Shown: piece by piece, positions 43,601 to 51,709 of the stretch
Layout: each line of letters opens with the position of its first letter
Numbering within the stretch: position 1 is the stretch's first letter
DNA from: CAYZJD01 sp964483455
GTDB lineage: Bacteria; Acidobacteriota; Terriglobia; Bryobacterales; Bryobacteraceae
Length of the DNA: 64,000 nucleotides
NCBI GenBank assembly: GCA_964483455.1
Contig: CAZACK010000007.1
Location: 23,585 to 87,584, forward strand
Reading direction: 5' to 3'
The notes under the pieces: model-generated
What the model was told of the DNA's origin: nothing
The model's database searches: none
What the model saw: only the letters and a program-made list of their open reading frames with translations
Made by a program: the position numbers and the translations under genes

Positions 43601-44941
43601 CTACCGCAGGTTGAACTTCTTCATCTTGTACCGCAGCGTATCGCGGGTGATCCTCAGCAGCCGCGCCGCCTGGGTCTGGTTGCCGCCGGTCTTTTCCAGT
43701 GCCTTCACCAGCAGCATGCGTTCGTTTTCCTCCAGCGAAAGACCGCTGTCCGGAATGACCGTCACCGGCGAAGCCGCCGCCGGTGACGCGGCGGACTGCG
43801 TGATGGCGATCGGCAGGCTGGCGGGCGAGATGTAGGAAGACTCCTCCAGAATCATGGCCCGCTCGATGGCGTTCCGCAACTCGCGCACGTTGCCGGCCCA
43901 GTCGTGCGACAGCAGCAGCCGCTCCGACTCCGGCGTCAGCCCTTCGATATGACGCTTGAACTTGGTGTTGTAGTGCTCAATGAAGAAACGCGTCAGCGGC
44001 ATGATGTCCTCGGGCCGCTCCCGGAGCGCGGGAATCACGATGTGGATCACGTTCAACCGGAAGTACAGGTCCTGCCGGAAAGCCCCCTCCTTCACCGCCT
44101 CCCGCAGATTCTTGTTGGTGGCCGCGATCACCCGCAGGTCGAGCTTGATGTCTTTCAAGCCACCCAGCCGGCGGAAACACTGCTCTTCGAGCACGCGCAG
44201 CAGTTTCGCCTGGAGCATCAGCGGAATCTCGCCGATCTCGTCCAGAAACAGGGTGCCCCGGTCCGCCAGCTCGAAAATGCCGCGCTTCTGCGCGCGCGCG
44301 TCCGTGAACGCGCCCTTCTCGTAGCCGAACAACTCGCTCTCGAGCAGCGTGTCCGGAATCGCCGCGCAGTTGATGGCGATGAACGGCTCCGCTTGCCGGA
44401 GGCTCTGGTAGTGAAGCGTTTTGGCGACCAGGTCCTTGCCGGTCCCATTCTCTCCTTCGAGCAGGATGGTGGTCGCCTCGCTGGCCGCCACCCGACGCAC
44501 GAACTGCATCACGTCCTTCATGCCTTGCGACTCGGCGATCACCTCGCGCTTCTGGGGAGTGGCCTCGTCGGTGATGTCCTTGATCGTCATCACCGCCCCC
44601 GACACCCCGCCTTCGAAATCGAATAGCTGCCGGGTGCGGATCACCGCCAGCCGCTCCCGGCCGTTGTCGGTCTGAAGGCGGACCGTGGAATTGGACACGC
44701 CTGGCGCCTGCTCCAGCCCCACCAGGACTCCGCAGCCGGGTTCGCACGCCGAGCAGCGGAACACATCCTGGCACTTGCGCCCGACGATCTCCTCGGCGGT
44801 CATCCCGAGCAGCCTCTCGGCCGCTTCGTTCACCCCGGTGATGGTGCTGTGTCGGTCGTAAAGGATCAGGGCGTCGGAGAGCTGGTCGAAAACAGCCTCC
44901 AGGACGCTGCCTCTCTGCCATTCTTGGACCAGTTTGGACAT
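43601..44941 (-). CDS. Sigma-54-dependent activator with Cys-rich PAS domain
   Basis: A 446-aa enhancer-binding protein. Residues 12-125 form a PAS domain (LSDALILYDRHSTITGVNEA) with C57, C63, C66 and C70 (CQDVFRCSACEPGCG), a spacing suited to metal or redox sensing. Residues 135-365 form the AAA+ domain with Walker A GENGTGKD (163-170) and the sigma-54 contact loop GAFTDA (210-215, Asp for the usual second Gly). Residues 405-446 are a Fis-type helix-turn-helix ending RITRDTLRYKMKKF. There is no phosphorylation receiver, so it senses directly. It is divergent from a candidate sigma-54 promoter at 45177 and the cytochrome operon. Confidence 0.93.
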   Translation of the reverse strand: MSKLVQEWQRGSVLEAVFDQLSDALILYDRHSTITGVNEAAERLLGMTAEEIVGRKCQDVFRCSACEPGCGVLVGLEQAPGVSNSTVRLQTDNGRERLAVIRTRQLFDFEGGVSGAVMTIKDITDEATPQKREVIAESQGMKDVMQFVRRVAASEATTILLEGENGTGKDLVAKTLHYQSLRQAEPFIAINCAAIPDTLLESELFGYEKGAFTDARAQKRGIFELADRGTLFLDEIGEIPLMLQAKLLRVLEEQCFRRLGGLKDIKLDLRVIAATNKNLREAVKEGAFRQDLYFRLNVIHIVIPALRERPEDIMPLTRFFIEHYNTKFKRHIEGLTPESERLLLSHDWAGNVRELRNAIERAMILEESSYISPASLPIAITQSAASPAAASPVTVIPDSGLSLEENERMLLVKALEKTGGNQTQAARLLRITRDTLRYKMKKFNLR

Positions 44942-45147
44942 GGAGCAAGTCGGATAGCGTCCTGTTGCTTCTTGAGTATATCAGCTTGTCGGCCGACTGA
45001 GCCAATTCACCCATCCCGCACAAGGGCTCCAGAGTGGAGGAACCTGCCGCCCTGAATCCTATGCGCTCGGCGTCGCTTGCTGGGGGTACATACACACGGC
45101 TGGACGGCCTTTGGGGCTTTTGGCGCGACTCACCCTCGCACCCAGCC

Positions 45148-45163
45148 TGCAAGGCAAGTTGCA
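45148..45163. promoter_or_regulatory. TGCAA-N6-TTGCA dyad, candidate activator site
   Basis: A 16-bp dyad with 5-base arms, 14 bases upstream of the candidate sigma-54 promoter. TTGCATG recurs at 45159-45165 and 45189-45195, exactly 30 bases apart, about three helical turns. It is a plausible enhancer for the adjacent PAS activator, though closer to the promoter than typical sites. Confidence 0.4.
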
Positions 45164-45176
45164 TGATTTCAAGGGA

Positions 45177-45194
45177 TTGGTCATTAGATTGCAT
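45177..45194 (+). promoter_or_regulatory. Candidate sigma-54 promoter
   Basis: TTGGTCATTAGATTGCAT has GG at 45179-45180 and GC at 45191-45192 with exactly 10 bases between, and a perfect TTGCA at -12. The -24 box matches TGG but not the following CAC. Transcription would begin near 45204, leaving a leader of about 77 bases before the gene at 45281. A sigma-54 activator is encoded divergently next door. Confidence 0.5.
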
Positions 45195-45280
45195 GCCTGA
45201 GGCGTGGAGGTGAAGACGCGTCTGCCCGGGCGGCGATCCCCGGCAAGCGGCTTGGAAGGTTCGCGATTGGGATCCGGCGT

Positions 45281-45742
45281 ATGCAGACCATCCAGTTGGC
45301 GATCGGCGACCGCTCTTACGCCACCGCCTTGCGGGAAATGCTGCTCCGCAACGGGAACTGGGATGTATTTTGCGTCGAGGCGCCCAACCCGGGCCTCGGG
45401 GGTGTTGTTGTTCTCGACCGGATTTCGCTGGAAGGCCGGGCGATGTCTTTGGTCGACCCGGAGCGAGTGGTGCTGATTACTCGCAATAACCCGGAGGATC
45501 TGTCGCGGGCTTGGGAAGCCGGGATCGTCTCGCTGGTGTTCGAAAGCGACCCGATTCACACGGCGATGCTGGCCGTAATGGCCGCCAGTATGCGGGTCGC
45601 CAAAGACGCGCGCAAGCCGTCGAAGACACCCGCGCTCGGCCCCGAGCCCAACTGTGGGAAGGCTCCGGACGCTTCGCTTCGGAAAGAGCCCGCCCCGGAA
45701 ACGAGGAACGATGCGCCTTATGGCGGTGGGAACCGGCGCTGA
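45281..45742 (+). CDS. Pseudo-receiver-like hypothetical protein
   Basis: A 153-aa protein. Residues 1-110 follow the alternation of a response-regulator receiver: IQLAIGDRSYATALREMLLR, VVVLDRISLEG, VVLITRNNPEDLSRAWEAG, then VSLVFESDPIHTAMLAVMAA. The N-terminal acidic pair is reduced to GD, and the conserved Lys before the last helix is absent (ESD), so it is probably not phosphorylated in the usual way. The tail from about 115 is basic and proline-rich and likely disordered. It lies downstream of the sigma-54 promoter candidate and before the cytochrome operon. Function is unknown. Confidence 0.65.
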   Translation: MQTIQLAIGDRSYATALREMLLRNGNWDVFCVEAPNPGLGGVVVLDRISLEGRAMSLVDPERVVLITRNNPEDLSRAWEAGIVSLVFESDPIHTAMLAVMAASMRVAKDARKPSKTPALGPEPNCGKAPDASLRKEPAPETRNDAPYGGGNRR

Positions 45743-45870
45743 GGCGAACGTGGTTTAATGAACCGGACCGCTCCTGCTGCCGCCTTCAACCGCGGCCGGC
45801 GGGACGCGGCGGAGTGTTGGGAATGTCGGCCGGGGGGGCCGACGTTGCTTGAAGAAAGGAGTCCGATCCG

Positions 45871-46146
45871 ATGAATCTGATGCCTTACATCATTGGCTGG
45901 TGCGTGCTGGTGGGGGTGGTGATCGCGCTGGCGCTGTATCGCCGGCTCGTCACCGAGAAGGAAGACGACACGATCCACATCAGCGACACCACCGGCGTCG
46001 TGGCCGCCCAACAGATGCAGATTGCCAAGAAGCTGGAGGTGCTGGACCGCTGGGGCAAGATCCTGACCATACTGGCCATCTTGTCCGGATTGGCCCTGGC
46101 AGTCTGGTACGGCTATCTCAAGTGGATTGAGACCACGGCGTATTGA
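45871..46146 (+). CDS. Small two-helix membrane protein of cytochrome operon
   Basis: A 91-aa protein with two membrane helices (YIIGWCVLVGVVIALALYRR and ILTILAILSGLALAVWYGYL) joined by a polar loop of about 40 residues (EKEDDTIHISDTTGVVAAQQ). There is no heme-binding motif. AAGGAG precedes the ATG. It lies 43 bases upstream of the nine-heme cytochrome and is likely co-transcribed with it, perhaps as an assembly or anchoring subunit. No named family is recognised. Confidence 0.78.
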   Translation: MNLMPYIIGWCVLVGVVIALALYRRLVTEKEDDTIHISDTTGVVAAQQMQIAKKLEVLDRWGKILTILAILSGLALAVWYGYLKWIETTAY

Positions 46147-46189
46147 AGAGCGATCGCAATGCGGAAAAGGAAGGGCCCGGCGTAACCGA

Positions 46190-47845
46190 GTGACCAGCGG
46201 CAGACTCAGCAGGCTGCTCTTTATCGGCGCGTGGGCGTCTTCCTTTCCCGCCGTGTGCCAGGACAACAGCAACTGCTCCTCCTGTCATGACCTGGCCCAG
46301 AAGGTTCAGGACGGCGTTCATGCCGCCGTCGGCTGCGCCGCCTGCCATCCGAAACACGAGGAGTATCCGCATCCCTCGGGCATCGCCAAGCCGGCTTGCT
46401 CCCAGTGCCATCAGCGAGTGGCCCAGGCCGACGCGATCGGGATTCACGGCCAGCAGCGCCAGGCCGGCAACGCCGGCGCCCCGGACTGCGCCATGTGTCA
46501 TGGCGATGTCCACGAAATCAAGACCACCCGCTCGGCGGAGTTCCGGCGCCACCTGCATGAAACCTGCGGGATGTGCCACTCCGGGATCGCCGACCACTTC
46601 TCCGCCAGCGTGCACGGTCAAGCGGTGCGGAAGGGCATACCCGACGCCCCGATCTGCACCGATTGCCATGGCGAGCATTCGATCCTTCCCCATACCCACC
46701 CCGCTTCGCAGGTTCACCGCAGCCATATCCGCGAAACCTGCGAGCGATGCCATGGGGACCTGCGCCTGTCCCGCAGGTTCGGGCTCCCGGCGGATCGGGT
46801 GGTGAGCTTTGAGGCGTCCTTCCACGGCCTGGCCGAGAAAGCGGGCAACCAGTCGGTGGCGAACTGCGCCAGTTGCCACGGCATTCATGACATCCTGCCG
46901 TCGTCGGATCCGAGGTCGTCGATTTACCCGGCGAACCTTCCCAAAACGTGCGGTCATTGCCATCCCGGCGCCGGGCAGCGCTTCTCCCTGGGGCCGATTC
47001 ACTTTCTGGAGGGCGGCAAGGAACCGCCCGGCATCCGGTGGGCACGGAACATTTATCTACTGATCATCCCGCTGACGATCGGGCTGATGGCGCTCCACAA
47101 CCTCGGCGATTGGGTCCGCAAAGTCTACCGGTTGAGGCTTCGCGCCGCCGCGGTTTCCGTGCACGACGCATCCGGCAATCCCGGCTGGTTCCGCGAAGTC
47201 CGGATGTTCCGCTTCGAGCGCCTCCAGCATGCTCTTCTGCTGGTGTCTTTCGTGGTGCTGGCCTGGACCGGATTCGCGCTCAAGTATCCGGATCAGTGGT
47301 GGTCCAGACCGCTATTGCTGTGGGAGGACAAGTTCCCCGTTCGAGCCACCGTCCATCGCGTCGCCGCCGCCGTCATGATCGGCGTCGCCTTGATGCACCT
47401 GATCTCCCTCATCGCCAACCGCCGTCTTCGGGAACACTGGAAAGAGTTGTTGCCTCGCGTCGCCGACGTTGGAGAAGCCTGGCGCAATTTCGCCTGGCTC
47501 CTCGGCATCCGCGCTCAGAAACCGAAAGTCTCACCCCACGGTTACATCGAGAAGGCCGAGTACTGGGCGGTGGTCTGGGGCACCGTCATCATGGCGATGA
47601 CCGGGGTGATGCTGTGGGCGGTCAGGTACACGCTTGCCTGGTTTCCGAAGAGCTGGCTTGACTTCGCGACCGCCGTCCACTTCTATGAGGCCGTGCTCGC
47701 CACCCTTGCCATCGTCGTCTGGCACCTCTATTCCGTGATTTTCGACCCGGATGTGTACCCGATGGATACCGCCTGGCTGACGGGCTTGAGCCCGAGAAAG
47801 CGCGAGTCGCAGGAGCCGGAGCAGCAACCGGGGGCCGCCGATTAA
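46190..47845 (+). CDS. Nine-heme cytochrome c fused to cytochrome b561 membrane domain
   Basis: A 551-aa electron-transfer protein. After a signal peptide (LLFIGAWASSFPAVCQ), residues about 22-265 hold nine CxxCH motifs: CSSCH, CAACH, CSQCH, CAMCH, CGMCH, CTDCH, CERCH, CASCH and CGHCH. Residues about 295-530 form a b561 / Ni,Fe-hydrogenase b-type domain with several helices (NIYLLIIPLTIGLMALHNLG, VMIGVALMHLISLIANRR, FYEAVLATLAIVVWHLYSVI) whose histidines can bind b-hemes. It could pass electrons between quinol and periplasmic carriers. A GTG at 46190 was chosen for the signal peptide. The next cytochrome gene starts 20 bases on. Confidence 0.88.
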   Translation: MTSGRLSRLLFIGAWASSFPAVCQDNSNCSSCHDLAQKVQDGVHAAVGCAACHPKHEEYPHPSGIAKPACSQCHQRVAQADAIGIHGQQRQAGNAGAPDCAMCHGDVHEIKTTRSAEFRRHLHETCGMCHSGIADHFSASVHGQAVRKGIPDAPICTDCHGEHSILPHTHPASQVHRSHIRETCERCHGDLRLSRRFGLPADRVVSFEASFHGLAEKAGNQSVANCASCHGIHDILPSSDPRSSIYPANLPKTCGHCHPGAGQRFSLGPIHFLEGGKEPPGIRWARNIYLLIIPLTIGLMALHNLGDWVRKVYRLRLRAAAVSVHDASGNPGWFREVRMFRFERLQHALLLVSFVVLAWTGFALKYPDQWWSRPLLLWEDKFPVRATVHRVAAAVMIGVALMHLISLIANRRLREHWKELLPRVADVGEAWRNFAWLLGIRAQKPKVSPHGYIEKAEYWAVVWGTVIMAMTGVMLWAVRYTLAWFPKSWLDFATAVHFYEAVLATLAIVVWHLYSVIFDPDVYPMDTAWLTGLSPRKRESQEPEQQPGAAD

Positions 47846-47865
47846 ACTGAACCAAAAGAACCAAA

Positions 47866-49305
47866 ATGCGTCAAGTCCGCCATTGGCTTTCCCCGCTCGT
47901 CCACCTGTCGAATAACTGGCTCAGCCTTCTCGGCGTGGTTCTGGTCACCTCCGCCACCGTCTTCTGGATCTGGCTGATGCCGACTACGATGAACCAGGAA
48001 GTCGATAACCCGTACGTCGGCATCCTCGCCTTCATGGTCGTGCCGGCCGGGTTCTTCCTCGGACTCTCGCTGATCCCGGTGGGAATCTGGCTGCGATTCC
48101 GAAGCGAGCGGAAACACGGCCAGTACCCGGCGGACTTCCCACCGCTGACGTTCCGCAACCTGGAGTTCCGGCGGCTGGTAACTTTCGTTGGCGCGGCCAC
48201 GATGGTGAACGTGGTGATTGCCGGCCAGTTGAGCTACAAAGCGGTTACCTACATGGACGGCGTTACCTTCTGCGGCGAGACCTGCCACACCGTCATGACG
48301 CCGGAGTTCACGGCGTATCAGAACTCGCCGCATTCCCGGGTCGAGTGCACCAAGTGTCACATCGGGCCGGGCGCTTCCTGGTTCGTCAAGAGCAAGCTTT
48401 CCGGCGTGCGTCAGGTGTTCGCGGTGACGCTGAACACGTACAGCCGGCCGATTCCCGCCCCCGTCCACAACCTCCGGCCTGCGCGAGAGACCTGCGAGGC
48501 GTGCCACTGGCCCCAGAAGTTCGGCGCCGATCGCCTGCGAGTGATCGAGAAATTCGCCGATGACGAGACGAACACCCTGACCAAAACCGTCTTGTTGATG
48601 CGCATTGGAGGTGGGCACGGGGGGCCCGGCATTCACGGCGCCCACCTCGGCCAGGGCGTCCTCATCCGCTATGCGCACGCCGACGAGAAGCGCGAGACGA
48701 TCCCTTGGGTGGAGTCGACCAACGCGAAGGGCGAGACGACCGTTTACACGGCGGCCGGCGTCAAGCCGGAGGAAATCCGGAAGATGCCCGTCCGCGTCAT
48801 GGATTGCATGGATTGCCACAACCGTCCAACCCACGCCTACGACCTGCCGGAGCGCGCCGTCGACCGGGCCATGTCGAACGGCGGCATTTCGCGCACGCTG
48901 CCGTTCGTAAAAAGCAAGGCCCTCGAGATTCTCAAGAAGAATTACTCGAACCACGGCGAGGCGAACGCCGCGATCCCGGCGGCCCTCGAAAGCTACTATC
49001 GCCAGTCGCATCCCGCCGTGTACGTCGGCCGGCGGAGTGAAATCCTGCGGGCTGCGGAGGCGCTCCTGGAAATTTACACCCGCAATGTCTTTCCGGAGAT
49101 GAAGGTGACGTGGGGCACCTACCCGAACCACATCGGCCACACGGACTTTCCCGGCTGCTTCCGGTGCCACGATGACGCGCACGCGAGCGCATCCGGCAAG
49201 ACGATCCACCAGGACTGCAATACCTGCCACCAGTTGCTGGCCATGGACGAGCCGGCGCCGAAGATCTTGGCCGATCTCGGCATCGCCACCAACGGAACGC
49301 AATAA
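47866..49305 (+). CDS. NapC/NrfH-like membrane multiheme cytochrome c (six hemes)
   Basis: A 479-aa protein with two N-terminal membrane helices (NNWLSLLGVVLVTSATVFWI, VGILAFMVVPAGFFLGLSLI) and a third near 115-130. Its periplasmic part has five CxxCH motifs (CTKCH, CEACH, CMDCH, CFRCH, CNTCH) and one CX3CH (CGETCH), the wider spacing seen in some NapC/NirT-like proteins. The FCGETCHTVMTPEFTAYQNS stretch resembles NrfH/NapC quinol dehydrogenases. It probably oxidises menaquinol and feeds the preceding nine-heme protein or an external acceptor. The terminal reductase is not encoded nearby. It ends just before an octamer repeat. Confidence 0.9.
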   Translation: MRQVRHWLSPLVHLSNNWLSLLGVVLVTSATVFWIWLMPTTMNQEVDNPYVGILAFMVVPAGFFLGLSLIPVGIWLRFRSERKHGQYPADFPPLTFRNLEFRRLVTFVGAATMVNVVIAGQLSYKAVTYMDGVTFCGETCHTVMTPEFTAYQNSPHSRVECTKCHIGPGASWFVKSKLSGVRQVFAVTLNTYSRPIPAPVHNLRPARETCEACHWPQKFGADRLRVIEKFADDETNTLTKTVLLMRIGGGHGGPGIHGAHLGQGVLIRYAHADEKRETIPWVESTNAKGETTVYTAAGVKPEEIRKMPVRVMDCMDCHNRPTHAYDLPERAVDRAMSNGGISRTLPFVKSKALEILKKNYSNHGEANAAIPAALESYYRQSHPAVYVGRRSEILRAAEALLEIYTRNVFPEMKVTWGTYPNHIGHTDFPGCFRCHDDAHASASGKTIHQDCNTCHQLLAMDEPAPKILADLGIATNGTQ

Positions 49306-49315
49306 GCGCCCTCAA

Positions 49316-49390
49316 CCGAACCACCACCCAACGGCCCAACCAAACAACCGCCCAACCGCCCAACCGAATAACCGCCCAACCACCCAACCG
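49316..49390. repeat. 8-bp tandem array (CCGCCCAA type)
   Basis: Nine degenerate 8-bp units, mostly CCGCCCAA with variants CCGAATAA, CCAAACAA and CCACCCAA. The array starts 10 bases after the cytochrome stop codon and ends 40 bases before the universal stress protein gene. The related array at 63901 also sits at a gene end. The period is not a multiple of 3. Confidence 0.8.
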
Positions 49391-49430
49391 TTCTCCTTTT
49401 CTGCTAGTTTCGGATCGGAAGGAGCCTTCC

Positions 49431-50303
49431 ATGCCATCCTTGACCAAGATCCTGCTGCCGGTGGATTTCTCCGAACGGTGTGTGGGCGCGGTACGCTACG
49501 CCGAAGTGCTGGCCGCGCGCTTCGGCTCCGCGATCACGCTGCTCCACGTGCTGCCGCCTCCCCATTACGAGTTCAGCGCGCTGGAGGTGGGCGGCTCCGT
49601 GCTGAACGAGTTGTTTGCCGCCCGCTCCGCCCAGGTGCGGGCGGACCTGGACACCTATCTCGCCGAGGAACTGCGCGACTTGAGCGTGCACCGCGTCTTA
49701 TTGGAAGGCGACCCGGCGCGAAAGATTGTCGCCTATGCCCACGATGAAGGCTTCCACCTGATCATCTTGCCCACCCATGGCTACGGCCCATTCCGCCGGT
49801 TTATTCTCGGCTCGGTGACAGCCAAAGTGCTGCACGACGCCGATTGCCCCATCTGGACGGGCGTTCACATGGAAAATGTTCCGCCGGCCGGTTCCATCTC
49901 GCTGAAGACCGTGGTGGTGGCCCTGGACCTCGGCGAGCAGAGCGGCAAGCCGCTCCAGTGGGGGTCGTGGCTGGCCTCGCAATGCGGCGCCAGGCTGGCG
50001 GTCGTGCACGCCACGCCGTCGCTTGAAGGCCGCACCGGCGAGTACTTCGACCCCGAGTGGCGCGCTCACCTCGCCGAGCAGGCCGGCAAGGAGATTGAGA
50101 AACTCCAGCAGGAGGCCGGCACCAAGGCCGAAGTCGTTGTGGAGAGCGGCGATGCGCCGATGGTGGTCTGCTCCGCCGCCAGCCGGCTCAACGCCGACGT
50201 GCTGGTGATCGGCCGCGGATCGGCCGCCGGCATCTTCGGCCGGCTGCGCGCCAACGCCTACGCCATTATCCGCGAGTCGCCCTGCCCGGTGGCCAGCGTC
50301 TGA
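49431..50303 (+). CDS. Tandem universal stress protein (two UspA domains)
   Basis: A 290-aa cytoplasmic protein made of two Usp domains, about 1-145 and 155-290. The first starts KILLPVDFSERCVGAVRYAE and ends with the ATP-binding pattern THGYGPFRRFILGSVTAKVL. The second has VVVALDLGEQSGKPLQWGSW and ends VIGRGSAAGIFGRLRANA. Both glycine-rich nucleotide loops are kept, so the protein likely binds ATP. Usp proteins accumulate under energy or redox stress. Its position right after the cytochrome operon fits a respiratory-stress role, but it has its own ribosome site (GGAAGGAGCC). Confidence 0.9.
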   Translation: MPSLTKILLPVDFSERCVGAVRYAEVLAARFGSAITLLHVLPPPHYEFSALEVGGSVLNELFAARSAQVRADLDTYLAEELRDLSVHRVLLEGDPARKIVAYAHDEGFHLIILPTHGYGPFRRFILGSVTAKVLHDADCPIWTGVHMENVPPAGSISLKTVVVALDLGEQSGKPLQWGSWLASQCGARLAVVHATPSLEGRTGEYFDPEWRAHLAEQAGKEIEKLQQEAGTKAEVVVESGDAPMVVCSAASRLNADVLVIGRGSAAGIFGRLRANAYAIIRESPCPVASV

Positions 50304-50376
50304 GCATTGGCCCCTCTGAACCGGCGCTGGCGCATGCCTGCGAGCGTTTGTCGTCGCCTAAGACGGGCCGAACTCC

Positions 50377-51267
50377 TCACGAGAACGCCCAGACCCGTTC
50401 GATTGTCTTGCTCAAGATCCAGCTCTTGTCGTCCTCGTTGAGGAACTTCATCTCGTCGCGCACCACCGCCAGCGCCCTGGCGTAGCCGCAATACGGCTCG
50501 ACCATCGGCCAATCCGTGCCCCACATCAGGCGCTTCGGCCCGAAGGCGTCATAGAGCCGCTTCACCTGCTCTTGCGCGTCCGGATACGGATAGGGCTGCC
50601 TGGACAGCGACCAGGTGTGCGAGATCTTCACGAACAGCCTGGGATGCCGCCGGAGAGCGATCAGCTTCGTGAGCTCGTCCGGCTGATCGAGCGGGCAGTC
50701 CGCCATGTGGTCGATCACGATGGTCAGATCCGGGAACTTGTCGGCGAGGGCGCCGACATCGGGCATGCGGGTGACCGGCGCGAGGATCGTCATCGGGACT
50801 CGAAGCTGGTTGGCCCGCATCCACAGGGGCATCATCAGCGGGCTGCGGATCCAGTCGCCGCGGGCGTCGGCGGCGGGGCTCAGGCGCACGCCGTGGAAAT
50901 GCTGCTCCTCGACCAGGCGGGACAGGTGATCGGGCGCTGCCGGGTCCTGCGGATTCACGCGCGCCACGCCATGGAAGATCCGCGGGTATTGCTTCAGCAC
51001 ATCGGCGACATAGCTGTTGTCCCACCAGTAGTAGCGGACCTGAATGATCACCGTGTGTTCGACGCCGTTGGCCTTCATCAGCGCCAGAAGCATCTCCGGC
51101 GTTGCGTCTTTCTCCGGGGGATCGGTGGTGTCTTTCGCCCACGGGTATTTCGGGTCCTTCTTCCAGACGTGGACGTGCGAATCGATGACTTGGTACTTCG
51201 GGCGGGCGCGAGCGGCGGCGCAGAGTCCCGCCGCGAGCACGGTGCGGCGCCTGGGGCGGTGCGACAT
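50377..51267 (-). CDS. Tat-exported amidohydrolase-2 family protein
   Basis: A 296-aa TIM-barrel hydrolase. A Tat-like signal lies at the start (HRPRRRTVLAAGLCAAA). YQVIDSHVHVWKKDPKYPW carries the HxH pair. LTIVIDHMADCPLDQP and PKRLMWGTDWPMVEPYCGYA hold the later metal and catalytic residues. This branch is close to L-fucono-1,5-lactonase / 2-pyrone-4,6-dicarboxylate lactonase-like proteins, so lactone hydrolysis is a fair guess. It follows serine-hydrolase debris upstream and is convergent with the universal stress protein gene. Confidence 0.88.
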   Translation of the reverse strand: MSHRPRRRTVLAAGLCAAARARPKYQVIDSHVHVWKKDPKYPWAKDTTDPPEKDATPEMLLALMKANGVEHTVIIQVRYYWWDNSYVADVLKQYPRIFHGVARVNPQDPAAPDHLSRLVEEQHFHGVRLSPAADARGDWIRSPLMMPLWMRANQLRVPMTILAPVTRMPDVGALADKFPDLTIVIDHMADCPLDQPDELTKLIALRRHPRLFVKISHTWSLSRQPYPYPDAQEQVKRLYDAFGPKRLMWGTDWPMVEPYCGYARALAVVRDEMKFLNEDDKSWILSKTIERVWAFS

Positions 51268-51272
51268 AGGAG

Positions 51273-51628
51273 AAGTATAGCCGCGGGCTTCAGCTCACGG
51301 CGCCCCAGGCGAACGGCGAACCAGAGGGCCGCGGCCAGCGAGCCGAGACAGACCAGGACCAGGCCTGGCGTGGCCCGGTCGCGAAGGAAGGGATTGACGA
51401 TCCCGAGCAGCCGGTTCATGGAGAACTTCGCATGTCCGAGATTCGTCAGCACGGCGACGGCGACCGGGTCTCGCAGTCCGCGTAGCCGAAACCTTCCGCC
51501 CAGATCAGCCGGCCGCCGGTCGCCACTGCCACCGCCGCACCCGGAAGGTTGCGCTCAGCCATCATGCCGTAAACCTGGCCGCGGGCCTTCCCGACCGGCC
51601 CCAGCCAGGCCGGATCGGCCACTCCCAT
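51273..51628 (-). pseudogene. Serine hydrolase (class C beta-lactamase fold) remnant
   Basis: From 51628 the minus strand reads GQVYGMMAERNLPGAAVAVA, then TGGRLIWAEGFGYADCETRS, the N-terminus of a beta-lactamase/esterase-type serine hydrolase. It then shifts frame to VAVAVLTNLGHAKFSMNRLL, the family's C-terminal strand, followed by a membrane helix (LVLVCLGSLAAALWFAVRLG). The SxxK nucleophile and YxN regions between are deleted, some 250 residues or more. It is not expressible as an enzyme. Confidence 0.72.
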
Positions 51629-51709
51629 GCAGGCAGGCGGCGGGGAACTCGAACGACGGGCCGACGCCCTCGATTACCCGCTAGCTACTTCTTGATGTCA
51701 AGTACTTGT

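Larger units (their letters stand above)
44942..45280. other. Divergent regulatory region
   Basis: 339 bases between the activator gene and the pseudo-receiver gene. No coding sequence is convincing here. It contains the dyad at 45148 and the candidate promoter at 45177, and the remainder shows nothing identifiable. Confidence 0.6.

Noticed and set aside
45833..45850. GG-N10-GC with TTGCT just before the gene at 45871, as a sigma-54 promoter
   Set aside because: The GG lies in a run of G, so the match is weak. Transcription would begin about 10 bases before the ATG, cutting off the ribosome site.
46190..47845. Hydrogenase cytochrome b subunit
   Set aside because: The b561 domain resembles hydrogenase b subunits, but no hydrogenase large or small subunit or maturation gene is nearby, and it is fused to a nine-heme domain.
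49316..49390. CRISPR array or clustered repeats
   Set aside because: The unit is 8 bp without spacers and no cas gene is near. It is a simple tandem repeat.
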